Shown: positions 54,601 through 62,703, numbered from the stretch's first letter. The stretch is DNA of 64,000 nt from Tenacibaculum sp. MAR_2009_124 (GCF_900105455.1 NZ_FNSF01000008.1:124001-188000); one strand, 5' to 3'. A program made the numbers and translations. Notes: generated from the sequence alone by a model not told the origin.

Positions 54601-54940
54601 CTACACTTCAAAGATATAGAGCATTCAAACATATTTAAGTAAAGATCGGTGATTCGCGTATTTGTAAAGATTAGTTAAATCAGCAAATAGACAAACAGTT
54701 CAAAAAACAAGTAAATAACCTATTTTTAATTATGAAATACAATTAAAAATGTATGAATTGCATTTCAAGAAACATTTAAGCTCATAACAATTACCAACAT
54801 TGAAATTAACTCATATCGAAACTATCTATAAAACAAACTCAAAAAGTAATAACTAAAAAGCATAATTAATCGGATTAGCTCAGACTAAAAATACAATCCA
54901 AAAATTAAGAAAAAGATAGAATTTATTGGAATAAAAAAGG

Positions 54941-54958
54941 AGCACTATTAAATGCTCT
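54941..54958 (-). terminator. cassette terminator, unit 3
   Basis: GAGCATT pairs with AGTGCTC, where one A-U pair of the other units has become a U-G wobble, so the stem is kept. A longer T-run follows on the minus strand. Confidence 0.75.
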
Positions 54959-55047
54959 TTAAAGGCTCTGTGCACAGAATGATTTTAATAAGTAGGTTTA
55001 GCAATGTAATATTATACAAACATGGCTTCAAGTAAAGTAACATGCTT

Positions 55048-55140
55048 TTAATTACTATTTTTTAACACTTGCAGAATGTTTTGTAAATGTTTCTTTTTAG
55101 GGATCTCTATCTGTTCGGCGAGATTTACTTTATGCTTCAC
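55048..55140 (-). other. 30-codon ORF / candidate small RNA, cassette unit 3 (GTG start)
   Basis: The same peptide is encoded with three base changes: ATG to GTG (still a start), AAA to AAG and CTA to CTG (both silent). Upstream, the box is TATCTTTA (55149-55156) and the 5' pairing strand is partly lost. This unit, nearest the metalloprotease genes, may be older and weakly expressed. Confidence 0.55.
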
Positions 55141-55320
55141 TTACAACTTAAAGATACCATAGACATTTTAGACTTCTAAACAATTTAACCCTTGATGAGC
55201 ACTTAAAGGATTTAACAGTTTTAATGATAGAAAGACTTGTTTATTGTGATAACATTCACTTTTCTTTAACCATTATCGCAATTGAAACTTTATAGATTCG
55301 TCAAAACATATGCAATAACC

Positions 55321-56259
55321 ATGAATATAAAAAATTTCCCCTGCTACATTAGTATTATTATTTTATCACTATTACTCTTTTCTTGTTCTAAAGATGATAA
55401 ACCAACCACTCCTCCCATAGATTGCAACAAACCCAAAATGAAAATACCAATTATTGTCCATGTAGTAAATTATGCTCCTGATCCATTTGAAATTAGTGAT
55501 GAAAAAATAAAATCTCAAATTGATGTTTTAAATAAAGACTTCAGAAAACTAAATAACGATTGGCAAAAAACACCTAATCTTTTCATTGATCTTGTAGCTG
55601 ACATTCAAATAGAGTTTTATCTGGCAACCACCGCTCCCGATGGAACTCCTACCACAGGTATTATTAGAAACGAAAGTGACTTAATCAGTGGTGATGGACA
55701 AAGTCTTGACCCAAACCATGATATAGAAGACCTTCATTTATACTTTACTGAAAAAGGAGGTCAAGATGCCTGGCCTAAAGATAAATATCTTAATATTTGG
55801 ATTGCCGATTTCACGGATCGTAACGGAGAACTTGCACGTGTTGGATATGCTAACCCACCAGGAAGTGACTCTAGAAAAGACGGTATTGTCATTGACCCAA
55901 GAGCCTTTGGATTGTTACCTCCTTTAGATGAAAATCACACCCTTGGTAGGACTGCCACTCACGAAATTGGGCATTGGTTAAACTTGATACATACATTTGG
56001 ACGAAATGATGCTTGCGAAAATACCCCGGAAGATGGTGATTATGTAGATGACACTCCTTCTCAATTTGCTTCAAGTCATGGTAAACCCACCTTTCCCAGA
56101 GTTTCTTGTGGTTCTATTGATATGACTATGAATTATATGGATTATAGTGATGATGATTCTATGTATATGTTTACGAAAGGACAAAAAGAAAGAATGTGGG
56201 CATTATTTGCCGAAGGAGGACTCAGAAGAAAACTCTTTGAGAACTGTCGTTTAAATTAA
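55321..56259 (+). CDS. M43-type (pappalysin-like) zinc metalloprotease lipoprotein, copy 1
   Basis: 312 residues from the ATG at 55321. The frame is open 13 codons further to a TTG, but the ATG directly gives a lipoprotein signal (ILSLLLFSC). The zinc site is HEIGHWLNLIH (HExxHxxNxxH, as in many Bacteroidota members) in TATHEIGHWLNLIHTFG. Then come CENTPEDGDYVDDTPSQ and the Met-turn TMNYMDYSDD. No type IX C-terminal sorting domain follows, so it should stay as a lipoprotein. It was duplicated to give the next gene. Confidence 0.92.
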   Translation: MNIKNFPCYISIIILSLLLFSCSKDDKPTTPPIDCNKPKMKIPIIVHVVNYAPDPFEISDEKIKSQIDVLNKDFRKLNNDWQKTPNLFIDLVADIQIEFYLATTAPDGTPTTGIIRNESDLISGDGQSLDPNHDIEDLHLYFTEKGGQDAWPKDKYLNIWIADFTDRNGELARVGYANPPGSDSRKDGIVIDPRAFGLLPPLDENHTLGRTATHEIGHWLNLIHTFGRNDACENTPEDGDYVDDTPSQFASSHGKPTFPRVSCGSIDMTMNYMDYSDDDSMYMFTKGQKERMWALFAEGGLRRKLFENCRLN

Positions 56260-56502
56260 TTTTCAGTTTTTATAAAACCTGCATCTATACTACAAAGTGT
56301 ATTTTATACGACATATATACTTTAAGATATTATGAATAATCAATCTATTTTTTAAGTTATGATTAAAAGCTCTTTTATTCTTAACTAATTGACTGCCGAA
56401 TAAAACAATTTTCAATGAAAATATATTATGATAACCTTCACTTTTCTTTAACTATTATCATTATTGAAACTTTATAGATTCGTCAAAACATATGCAATAA
56501 CC

Positions 56503-57441
56503 ATGAATATAAAAAAAATTCCCCACTACATTAGTGTTATTATTTTATCACTATTACTCTATTCTTGCTCTAAGGATGATAAACCAAATTCTCCTCCCAT
56601 AGATTCGAATAAACCCAAAATGAAAATACCAATTGTTGTTCATGTGGTAAATTATGCTCCAGATCCATTTGAAATTAGTGATGAAAAAATAAAATCTCAA
56701 ATCGAGGTTTTAAATAAAGACTTTAGAAAACTAAATGACGATTGGCAAAAAACACCTAATATCTTCATTGATCTTGTAGCTGACATTCAAATAGAGTTTT
56801 ATCTGGCAACCACTGCGCCCGATGGAACTCCAACCACAGGTATTATTAGAAACGAAAGTGACTTAATCAGTGGTGATGGAAAAAGTCTTGACCCCAACCC
56901 TGTTATAGAGGACCTTCCTTTATACTTTACTGAAAAAGGAGGTCAAGATGCCTGGCCTAAAGATAAATATCTTAATATTTGGATTGCTGACTTCATCGAT
57001 CGTAATGGAGAGATTGGATTTGCTGGATATGCCAATCCACCAGGAAGTGACTATAGAATAGATGGTGTTGTCATTGATCCCAGAGTTTTTGGACTATTAC
57101 CTCCTTTAGATGAAAATCACACCCTTGGTAGAACAGCCACTCATGAAATTGGGCATTGGTTAAACTTGATACATACATATGGAAAAAATGGTGCTTGTGA
57201 AAACACCCCAGAAAATGGTGATTATGTAGACGACACTCCTTCTCAATTTGCTTCAAGTCATGGTAAACCCACCTTTCCCAGAGTTTCTTGTGGTTCTATT
57301 GATATGACTATGAATTATATGGATTATAGTGACGATGATTCTATGTATATGTTTACGAAGGGGCAAAAAGAAAGAATGTGGGCATTATTCGCTCAAGGAG
57401 GACTCAGAAGAAAACTCTTTGAGAACTGTCGTTTAAATTAA
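56503..57441 (+). CDS. M43-type zinc metalloprotease lipoprotein, copy 2
   Basis: A paralogue of the preceding gene, 312 residues and nearly identical after the signal peptide. The lipobox is LLLYSC, the zinc site HEIGHWLNLIH, and the Met-turn NYMDYSDD. Differences cluster around GEIGFAGYANPPGSDYR and the prodomain-like part (PNPVIEDLPLY). The 80 nt upstream are also duplicated, so both copies probably share control. A strong terminator follows at 57620. Confidence 0.92.
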   Translation: MNIKKIPHYISVIILSLLLYSCSKDDKPNSPPIDSNKPKMKIPIVVHVVNYAPDPFEISDEKIKSQIEVLNKDFRKLNDDWQKTPNIFIDLVADIQIEFYLATTAPDGTPTTGIIRNESDLISGDGKSLDPNPVIEDLPLYFTEKGGQDAWPKDKYLNIWIADFIDRNGEIGFAGYANPPGSDYRIDGVVIDPRVFGLLPPLDENHTLGRTATHEIGHWLNLIHTYGKNGACENTPENGDYVDDTPSQFASSHGKPTFPRVSCGSIDMTMNYMDYSDDDSMYMFTKGQKERMWALFAQGGLRRKLFENCRLN

Positions 57442-57619
57442 TTTTTAGTTTTTGTAAAACCTATTCATTTTTTTTATAAGTTTGAAGTTCAATTACAGCA
57501 AAAGAAATAATTATAATGACAATTTTTAATACATATAAACAATGTTCTACTGTTAAGTACAGGAGTAAACGGACCTTTTATGTATTATGATTATCTATAA
57601 ATAAGATATAAACTATTAT

Positions 57620-57656
57620 AAAGAGTCCGACTTCACAGTCGGACTCTTTCTTTTTT
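57620..57656 (+). terminator. terminator after the metalloprotease pair
   Basis: AAAGAGTCCGACT pairs with AGTCGGACTCTTT around TCAC, followed by a T-rich run. It is very strong. The 57442-57619 gap before it holds no supported gene. Confidence 0.92.
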
Positions 57657-57686
57657 ATTATACAATCAATTTTTAATTCAAACACT

Positions 57687-58922
57687 ATGAAAAAACTCTA
57701 TTTTAACTATTTAAACAACTTTAAAGGCCTCTCAAAAGAGGTTTGGTGGTTAGCTTTGATCACACTGATCAACAGAGCTGGAACTATGGTGATACCTTTT
57801 TTATCACTTTACTTATCGAAAAATTTAAACTTTTCGTTAAAAGAAGTTGGTTGGATTATGACTTGCTTTGGATTAGGATCTGTTGTTGGATCATGGCTTG
57901 GAGGAAAATTAACCGATAAAATTGGCTTCTACAAAGTAATGAAGGCCAGTTTATTTCTAACGGGACTTCTTTTTATTTTGTTACAATTTGTAACTTCTTT
58001 TACTGGAATTTGTTTAGGAATATTTTTAGTAATCCTCGTTGCTGATACATTTAGGCCTGCCATGTTTGTCGCTTTAAGCGCATATAGTAAACCTGAAAAT
58101 AAAACGCGCTCAGTAACTTTAATTCGTTTGGCCATAAACCTTGGTTTTTCTGCGGGGCCAGCAGTCGGTGGAATTATTATCACTACATTAAGTTATAGTG
58201 GTTTATTTTGGGTCGATGGAATTACCTGTATCCTTGCTACTTTTTTATTGATAAATGTATTACATCCGAAAAAGGCAAGGGTTGTTGACGAGGTTAAAAA
58301 TGAAAACCCCGTTTCAATATTTAAGGATCGTGCATTTTGGATATTTTTCGCCAGTATGTTAATGTTTGGAATTGTATTTCTACAATTCTTATCAACATTG
58401 CCTTTATTTTATAAAGATGCACACCACCTCACTGAATACCAAATCGGATTGTTAATGGGGTTGAATGGGGTTATTATTGTAGTTCTTGAAATGCCGTTAA
58501 TATCGTGGTTAGAGAAAAGTAAATTCTCTAAAGAAATCCTCATGTTTGTCGGTTTGTTTTTAACTGGATTAAGCTTTATTGTTTTAAATTTAGCTAGTTG
58601 GACAGAGATATTAGTAATCAGTATGATTTTAGCAACTGTAGGAGAAATGATCGCCTTTCCTTTTTCAAATGCCTTTGTATTAGAACGAGCAAAAAAAGGA
58701 AATCAAGGAGAGTACATGGCATATTATAGTATATCCTTTTCAGTATCTCATATTTTCGCGCACAATTTCGGAATGCAGTTTGTTGATGTTCATGGATTTG
58801 TAGATACTTGGAACATTATGATTTTACTTTCTGCCATAGGAATGGTATTGATTTTAATACTTATAAAAATGATTAAAAAAGAAAAAAATGAACTTAAATC
58901 AAGTAACACTGCCCTCAGTTAA
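57687..58922 (+). CDS. major facilitator superfamily transporter
   Basis: A 411-residue protein with twelve predicted membrane helices. The loop 2-3 signature GSWLGGKLTDKIGFYKVM matches the MFS GxLaDRxGRkxxl motif. It resembles drug or metabolite exporters of the DHA type. The substrate is unknown. Its end overlaps the start of the truncated VOC gene by 35 nt, so the two were probably an operon. Confidence 0.92.
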   Translation: MKKLYFNYLNNFKGLSKEVWWLALITLINRAGTMVIPFLSLYLSKNLNFSLKEVGWIMTCFGLGSVVGSWLGGKLTDKIGFYKVMKASLFLTGLLFILLQFVTSFTGICLGIFLVILVADTFRPAMFVALSAYSKPENKTRSVTLIRLAINLGFSAGPAVGGIIITTLSYSGLFWVDGITCILATFLLINVLHPKKARVVDEVKNENPVSIFKDRAFWIFFASMLMFGIVFLQFLSTLPLFYKDAHHLTEYQIGLLMGLNGVIIVVLEMPLISWLEKSKFSKEILMFVGLFLTGLSFIVLNLASWTEILVISMILATVGEMIAFPFSNAFVLERAKKGNQGEYMAYYSISFSVSHIFAHNFGMQFVDVHGFVDTWNIMILLSAIGMVLILILIKMIKKEKNELKSSNTALS

Positions 58923-58992
58923 TCTTCTAAAGGCAGTAGCATTTTATAAAAAACTAGGCTTGCATCTCATTGTAGATGCAAATTTTGACTAA
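58888..58992 (+). pseudogene. truncated VOC (glyoxalase/bleomycin-resistance fold) gene
   Basis: From the ATG at 58888 the frame reads MNLNQVTLPSVNLLKAVAFY then KKLGLHLIVDANFD and stops. The first 30 residues are a textbook VOC N-terminus (VTxPSxNxxKAxxFYxKLGLxLIVD), but the domain should run about 110 residues. The cut lies beside the integrase gene, so an element very likely inserted here. TTGCATCT/AGATGCAA (58960-58981) forms a hairpin at the cut. Confidence 0.8.
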
Positions 58993-59004
58993 ATTAATTC
59001 TTTT

Positions 59005-59035
59005 TTGATACTTTAATAATATTTTTATATTTTTG
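59005..59035 (+). promoter_or_regulatory. int: integrase promoter
   Basis: TTG (59005-59007), a 20-nt gap and TATTTTTG (59028-59035) give a full Bacteroidota promoter about 100 nt before the integrase ATG. The long leader (about 95 nt) has no clear structure. Confidence 0.7.
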
Positions 59036-59135
59036 ACAATAGAAAAGAATTAACAAAGAATCACACGGAACATTACTCTTTTAGTGTGTCGTCAAAATGG
59101 CGTAATTTTTTTCTTAACAACAAAACAATATTAAT

Positions 59136-60446
59136 ATGGCAACTATCAATTTCGAATTACTTGGAAAAAGTAATCCATCCAATATCTACTGTCGTTTTGT
59201 TCATACCCGAAATTATCAATTCAGGGCAAGGGTTAATATTTTCATTAACCCTAAATTTTGGAACTCAAAACAACAAAAAATAAAAAATGTTTTAGAAGTA
59301 AAAAACAAAAATATTATAAATAAAAAACTAAACCTTCTAAGACAACATATAATAGACAGTTTTAACGAATGTTACTCCGAAGGAGTCTTAATAGACAAGC
59401 ATTGGTTAGAAATCCAAATAAAAGATTTTTTTCAAAGGCCTCAACAAGAAAAAGAAAACAAAACCATTAATGATTATAAAATTTACTTTATACATTTTTC
59501 CAAATGGTGGATGACCGAAAAATCCGAAAAATGGAGAACAAAATCGGGAAAACCAATGTCAAGTCGATCACTATCTTCATATAATCAATTTATTAAACTT
59601 TTCGAGGATTTCGTTGTATTTACCTTCCCTAACAAAAAGATTATGATTAGGAAATGTGGCCATGAAACACTTGAACAGTTTATTCAATTTCTTAGCAACC
59701 TAAATTACTCAACTAAGACCATCGACAGACACAAAACTAGATTCCGTTTTTTTATAAATAGAGCTCTTGAAGAAAAACTAGAAATAAATTCGAGCTATTC
59801 CAACAAAGTTCATATTCCTAGGCAAAAAGAAATTCTTGATCCTATTTTAAACACAGGTGAGTTACGTAAAATTTTTAATATGGAAATTAAAAATGAAGCT
59901 CTTGATAATGCACGAGATAACTTACTAATTGCAGCATGGACAGGGCTTCGTATTTCAGACTTTAACAAGAAACTCTCAGAAAACAATATTATTAACAATG
60001 ATTTTATACAAATACGAACCACAAAGACAGATAGCGAGATTATAATTCCTTTACATCTAACGGTAAAAAAAGTACTAGAAAAACGTAATGGAAAACTTCC
60101 TAAAAAGGTCAATAATGCTCTTTTCAATAAACAAATCAAAAAAGTATGCGAACTAGCTGGTTTAGATGAAAAAATGGAAGGAAGCATTTATAAGGTTCTT
60201 GATTCGGGTGAAAAACGAAATGTTCGGGGTTGGTATAAAAAATATGAATTAGTAACTTCGCATATAGGACGGAGATCATTTGCTACCAATCATTATGGAA
60301 AAGTCAAGGACGAAGTAATAATGGAAATTGCATCATGGAAAAGCAAAACAATGATGTTGAAATACGTAAATAAGCTTCCAATGGAACACGCTATTGAACT
60401 CAAAGAATATTGGGAACAAGTATCTAACAAACCGATAATAAAATAA
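59136..60446 (+). CDS. int: tyrosine recombinase (integrase)
   Basis: A 436-residue phage/ICE-type integrase. The N-terminal arm and SAM-like core-binding domains (about residues 1-210) include INPKFWNSKQQKIKNVLEV and SSYNQFIKLFEDFVVFTF. The catalytic part follows: Arg in AAWTGLRISDF, Lys in TTKTDSEIIIPLH, HIGRRS (HxxR), then IASWKSKTMMLKYVNKL. In that last segment Trp stands where most have His, and Tyr is the nucleophile. It catalyses integration of the element that starts at about 58980. Confidence 0.95.
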   Translation: MATINFELLGKSNPSNIYCRFVHTRNYQFRARVNIFINPKFWNSKQQKIKNVLEVKNKNIINKKLNLLRQHIIDSFNECYSEGVLIDKHWLEIQIKDFFQRPQQEKENKTINDYKIYFIHFSKWWMTEKSEKWRTKSGKPMSSRSLSSYNQFIKLFEDFVVFTFPNKKIMIRKCGHETLEQFIQFLSNLNYSTKTIDRHKTRFRFFINRALEEKLEINSSYSNKVHIPRQKEILDPILNTGELRKIFNMEIKNEALDNARDNLLIAAWTGLRISDFNKKLSENNIINNDFIQIRTTKTDSEIIIPLHLTVKKVLEKRNGKLPKKVNNALFNKQIKKVCELAGLDEKMEGSIYKVLDSGEKRNVRGWYKKYELVTSHIGRRSFATNHYGKVKDEVIMEIASWKSKTMMLKYVNKLPMEHAIELKEYWEQVSNKPIIK

Positions 60447-60452
60447 ACAATA

Positions 60453-60824
60453 ATGAACAATAAATCAGACGGAGAAATTTTAAATGAAGTAATGCAAGAG
60501 CTAGGTATAACCAACGCTAGTCATTTTGCTAGAGAATTAGGCTATGCCAATGGCTCTGCTATTTCAAATATTCTCAGGGGAGAGTCAGGAAAGTACATCT
60601 CTGAAAAACTAATCACCAAAATAACCAATAGGTATCCTTTAGTTGAAGAGTTTTATCTTAGAAAAGGAGAAGGAAGTGTTTTAAAAGAGAAAGTTTCTTT
60701 GGAATCGCATTCAATAAATGATTCCAATTATACATTAAATGATTTACCCACTTTAATAGCCGAATTAATTAAAGAACAAAAAAGAACCAACGAACTTTTA
60801 AGTGAATTTGTGAACAAGAACTAA
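60453..60824 (+). CDS. helix-turn-helix regulator next to the integrase
   Basis: A 123-residue protein with an N-terminal HTH (about residues 8-60: EVMQELGITNASHFARELGY and AISNILRGESG), in the style of phage CI-type repressors. FYLRKGEGSVL follows and the C-terminal helix has a coiled-coil look (LIAELIKEQKRTNELLSEF). It starts 6 nt after the integrase stop and is probably co-transcribed. It may control integration or excision; this is inference. Confidence 0.75.
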   Translation: MNNKSDGEILNEVMQELGITNASHFARELGYANGSAISNILRGESGKYISEKLITKITNRYPLVEEFYLRKGEGSVLKEKVSLESHSINDSNYTLNDLPTLIAELIKEQKRTNELLSEFVNKN

Positions 60825-60861
60825 CCAGAGATATCTTTTTAGTTTTAATCTTTAATGTTAT

Positions 60862-60887
60862 TTTTACTTTCTAACCAAAAAGTAAAA
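60862..60887 (+). promoter_or_regulatory. inverted repeat abutting a start codon
   Basis: TTTTACTTT (60862-60870) and AAAGTAAAA (60879-60887) form a perfect 9-bp inverted repeat with an 8-nt loop. The last base is the A of the ATG. It could be an operator or an RNA hairpin hiding the start. A related pair precedes the gene at 61749. Confidence 0.5.
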
Positions 60888-61240
60888 TGAAATTAAAAAC
60901 TAAAAAAATAATTGCAAGGGAATTTCTTATCCTGTTATTTACCTTAACGACATCAGCCTTAATAGCTGTCTTGGAAATAATTATTAACGATCGTGATTTT
61001 CGTTTTCCTTATTATTTTCAACTAGTTCTTGTAGTCTTAATTGTAATATCAATACCAGTATTTATTTTAAGGTATGTTTATTACTCAGTTAAATGGGGAC
61101 TAAAAAATTTAGAAAAGGTTGAAGATAACATTCAAAATGAAACTTTGAAACATAAAAAATCATACAGCTATATTGGCATTATACTCTTCTGTCTATTTAT
61201 AATTCTGTGCTTCCTTTTATTTTTTCAAATAACAAAATAA
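60887..61240 (+). CDS. small membrane protein with three predicted helices
   Basis: A 117-residue protein with hydrophobic segments at about residues 13-32, 44-68 and 95-115 (FLILLFTLTTSALIAVLEI; FQLVLVVLIVISIPVFIL; IGIILFCLFIILCFLLFF). A charged loop lies between (KNLEKVEDNIQNETLKHKKS). No family recognised. It is part of the integrated element and is preceded by an inverted repeat. Confidence 0.6.
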   Translation: MKLKTKKIIAREFLILLFTLTTSALIAVLEIIINDRDFRFPYYFQLVLVVLIVISIPVFILRYVYYSVKWGLKNLEKVEDNIQNETLKHKKSYSYIGIILFCLFIILCFLLFFQITK

Positions 61241-61261
61241 ACAAAAACCAATACTAACAAA

Positions 61262-61501
61262 ATGAAAACACTAACTATTACTACCTTATTTTTACTTCTA
61301 TCGAGTAATTCAATACTCTTAAAAGAACAAAACACCTCTGTTCAAATAAAAATAGATCCAGAAAAGGATTGCCCAGAAAACGACCGAAATTGCAACGGTA
61401 TTCCAGATTTAAACGAAAAATATCAAAAAACTTGCTCGTTTTACGGATATCCGCAAAGGAAATCAGTAAATAATTTTTACTTTTTGGGTTTTGAATTCTG
61501 A
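61262..61501 (+). CDS. small exported protein
   Basis: A 79-residue ORF with a possible signal peptide (KTLTITTLFLLLSSNSIL). A short polar part follows with four Cys (DCPENDRNCNGIPDLNEKYQ and KTCSFYGYP). NCNGIPDLNE resembles a Ca-binding dockerin/thrombospondin-3-like loop (DxNxxGIPD). Function unknown. The 61502-61706 gap after it holds no supported gene. Confidence 0.5.
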   Translation: MKTLTITTLFLLLSSNSILLKEQNTSVQIKIDPEKDCPENDRNCNGIPDLNEKYQKTCSFYGYPQRKSVNNFYFLGFEF

Positions 61502-61706
61502 CAACAAGAAACGACCTAGGGAAACCACTTAAAGCATATAGTAAAAACCCTTAGAAACAATGTTAAAATGTTAAAATTGACATTATAATATTGTTTTAAA
61601 CCATAAATTTGAAAAAAACACAGAAAAAATAGCTTCTTACGCGGAATTAAAAGACCTAATAATACATAATTCTTATGAAGACATAGACTGTTAATTCATT
61701 TATTAT

Positions 61707-61747
61707 TTACTTTGTTTAAAATTAGATAAATTATTAAAACAAAGTAA
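61707..61747 (+). promoter_or_regulatory. 11-bp inverted repeat before a small lipoprotein gene
   Basis: TTACTTTGTTT (61707-61717) and AAACAAAGTAA (61737-61747) are perfect inverted copies 19 nt apart, ending 2 nt before the ATG. TTACTTTG is one base off a TANNTTTG box, so promoter and dyad operator may overlap. It shares TTACTTT/AAAGTAA with the repeat at 60862. Confidence 0.55.
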
Positions 61748-61748
61748 T

Positions 61749-61931
61749 ATGAAAAAATTATTAGCAGTTGCCGTATTAGTATTAGGAACATTATTATTTA
61801 ACTCTTGTACAGAAGATAACACGCTTGAAGAATTAGAAACAAGAAATGAAACAGAACAAGAAATTCAACTTATTGACCCAGTTGAAGTTGGAAACCCTGG
61901 GACTGACCCATCCGATGATGAAGAAGGTTAG
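61749..61931 (+). CDS. small acidic lipoprotein
   Basis: 60 residues with a clear lipoprotein signal (VLVLGTLLFNSC, Cys20) and a very acidic tail (EDNTLEELETRNETEQE; DPSDDEEG). The gene overlaps the start of the next one (ATG at 61915) by 17 nt, so the two are probably translated together. Similar tiny lipoproteins are frequent in flavobacterial elements. Function unknown. Confidence 0.6.
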   Translation: MKKLLAVAVLVLGTLLFNSCTEDNTLEELETRNETEQEIQLIDPVEVGNPGTDPSDDEEG

Positions 61932-62703
61932 TATTATTGCAATAATACTATTCACTCTTTTAGTTTCATCAGGGACTTTTTTTCATTATTTTCAAAAAAA
62001 AATTCCTGATGAATTAGCCAAGCATAAAAAATCGTTTAAAAAAGAAATTAAGGAAGCCAAAATAAATGCTTTAATTGAACTTAAAGATAAATTAGTTACC
62101 AATGAAATATCAAAAGAGGTATTTGCTGTAAAATTTGATGAGTCTTTAAGGAACAGTAATAAAAAAGAAAAGACGTACTACAAAAAAAAGGCAGAAATCA
62201 AATCGAAATATTCATATTTTAATTTTTACTCAGCAAGGCAATTTACTTTTACTCTATTTTTAATTCTTCTTGGGTTTTATGCCTCAATAATAAGCATTAT
62301 TTCTAGCTACAGTAAAGACATCCAATTAAATAAAATAATAAGAAAAGCGTCATATCTAACAGGAAGTATTTCTTTATTTTGGATTTTTTGGGTATTCTTT
62401 AATGATCTCATTAATCTTAATCAAAAAAACTATTTCTATCTTTTTTTAATTACTAGTTTTATTGCAACATTTATCATTTTTAAAGCGATTAAATTTATTG
62501 TTAATAGAAAAATATCAATCCAAAACTTAGTAGATTTTATATATAGAACAAGAAACAAACACTACCCAGAAGTAGCTTCAAAAGCACTTTATGCAGAAAT
62601 CCATGATAAAGCCTTAAAGAACGGTGAAAGCATAGAAAAAATTAGTAATAAATTCGAAAATGATCTCTTAGATACCTTAGAAAAAGTTGCAGATAATGAA
62701 TGA
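61915..62703 (+). CDS. multi-span membrane protein of the integrated element
   Basis: 262 residues from the first Met of MMKKVSIIAIILF; the ORF is open further up but only inside the lipoprotein gene. It has four predicted helices at about residues 4-22, 107-128, 150-170 and 180-200. A charged Lys-rich domain lies between the first two (KKSFKKEIKEAKINALIELK). The C-terminal part is cytoplasmic and helical (PEVASKALYAEIHDKALKNG). No family recognised. It overlaps genes on both sides. Confidence 0.65.
   Translation: MMKKVSIIAIILFTLLVSSGTFFHYFQKKIPDELAKHKKSFKKEIKEAKINALIELKDKLVTNEISKEVFAVKFDESLRNSNKKEKTYYKKKAEIKSKYSYFNFYSARQFTFTLFLILLGFYASIISIISSYSKDIQLNKIIRKASYLTGSISLFWIFWVFFNDLINLNQKNYFYLFLITSFIATFIIFKAIKFIVNRKISIQNLVDFIYRTRNKHYPEVASKALYAEIHDKALKNGESIEKISNKFENDLLDTLEKVADNE

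Larger units (their letters stand above)
53461..55156 (-). repeat. tandem array of ~540-bp cassettes
   Basis: A 78-bp head recurs at 53461-53538, 54000-54077, 54539-54616 and 55079-55156, with periods of 539, 539 and 540 bp. The sequence between heads repeats too: the first two bodies are nearly identical and the third is clearly more diverged. On the minus strand each full unit holds TATCTTTG, a 30-codon ORF, a TCTGTGCACAGA palindrome and a hairpin terminator. About 300 bp of AT-rich DNA precedes the next unit. Confidence 0.9.

Noticed and set aside
53461..55156. CRISPR array
   Set aside because: Repeats are 78 bp with spacers of about 460 bp that are themselves repeated; no cas genes are near.
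53461..55156. Retron or diversity-generating element
   Set aside because: No reverse transcriptase gene or template/variable repeat pair was seen in the window.
57514..57588. 24-codon ORF after the second metalloprotease
   Set aside because: Short, no start signal, no recognisable feature; likely chance.
58960..58981. tRNA gene as the integration site
   Set aside because: The hairpin here is a simple stem-loop within the VOC fragment; no cloverleaf or T-arm sequence was found.
59086..59283. 65-codon ORF overlapping the integrase start
   Set aside because: It is in another frame of the integrase gene and has no features of its own.
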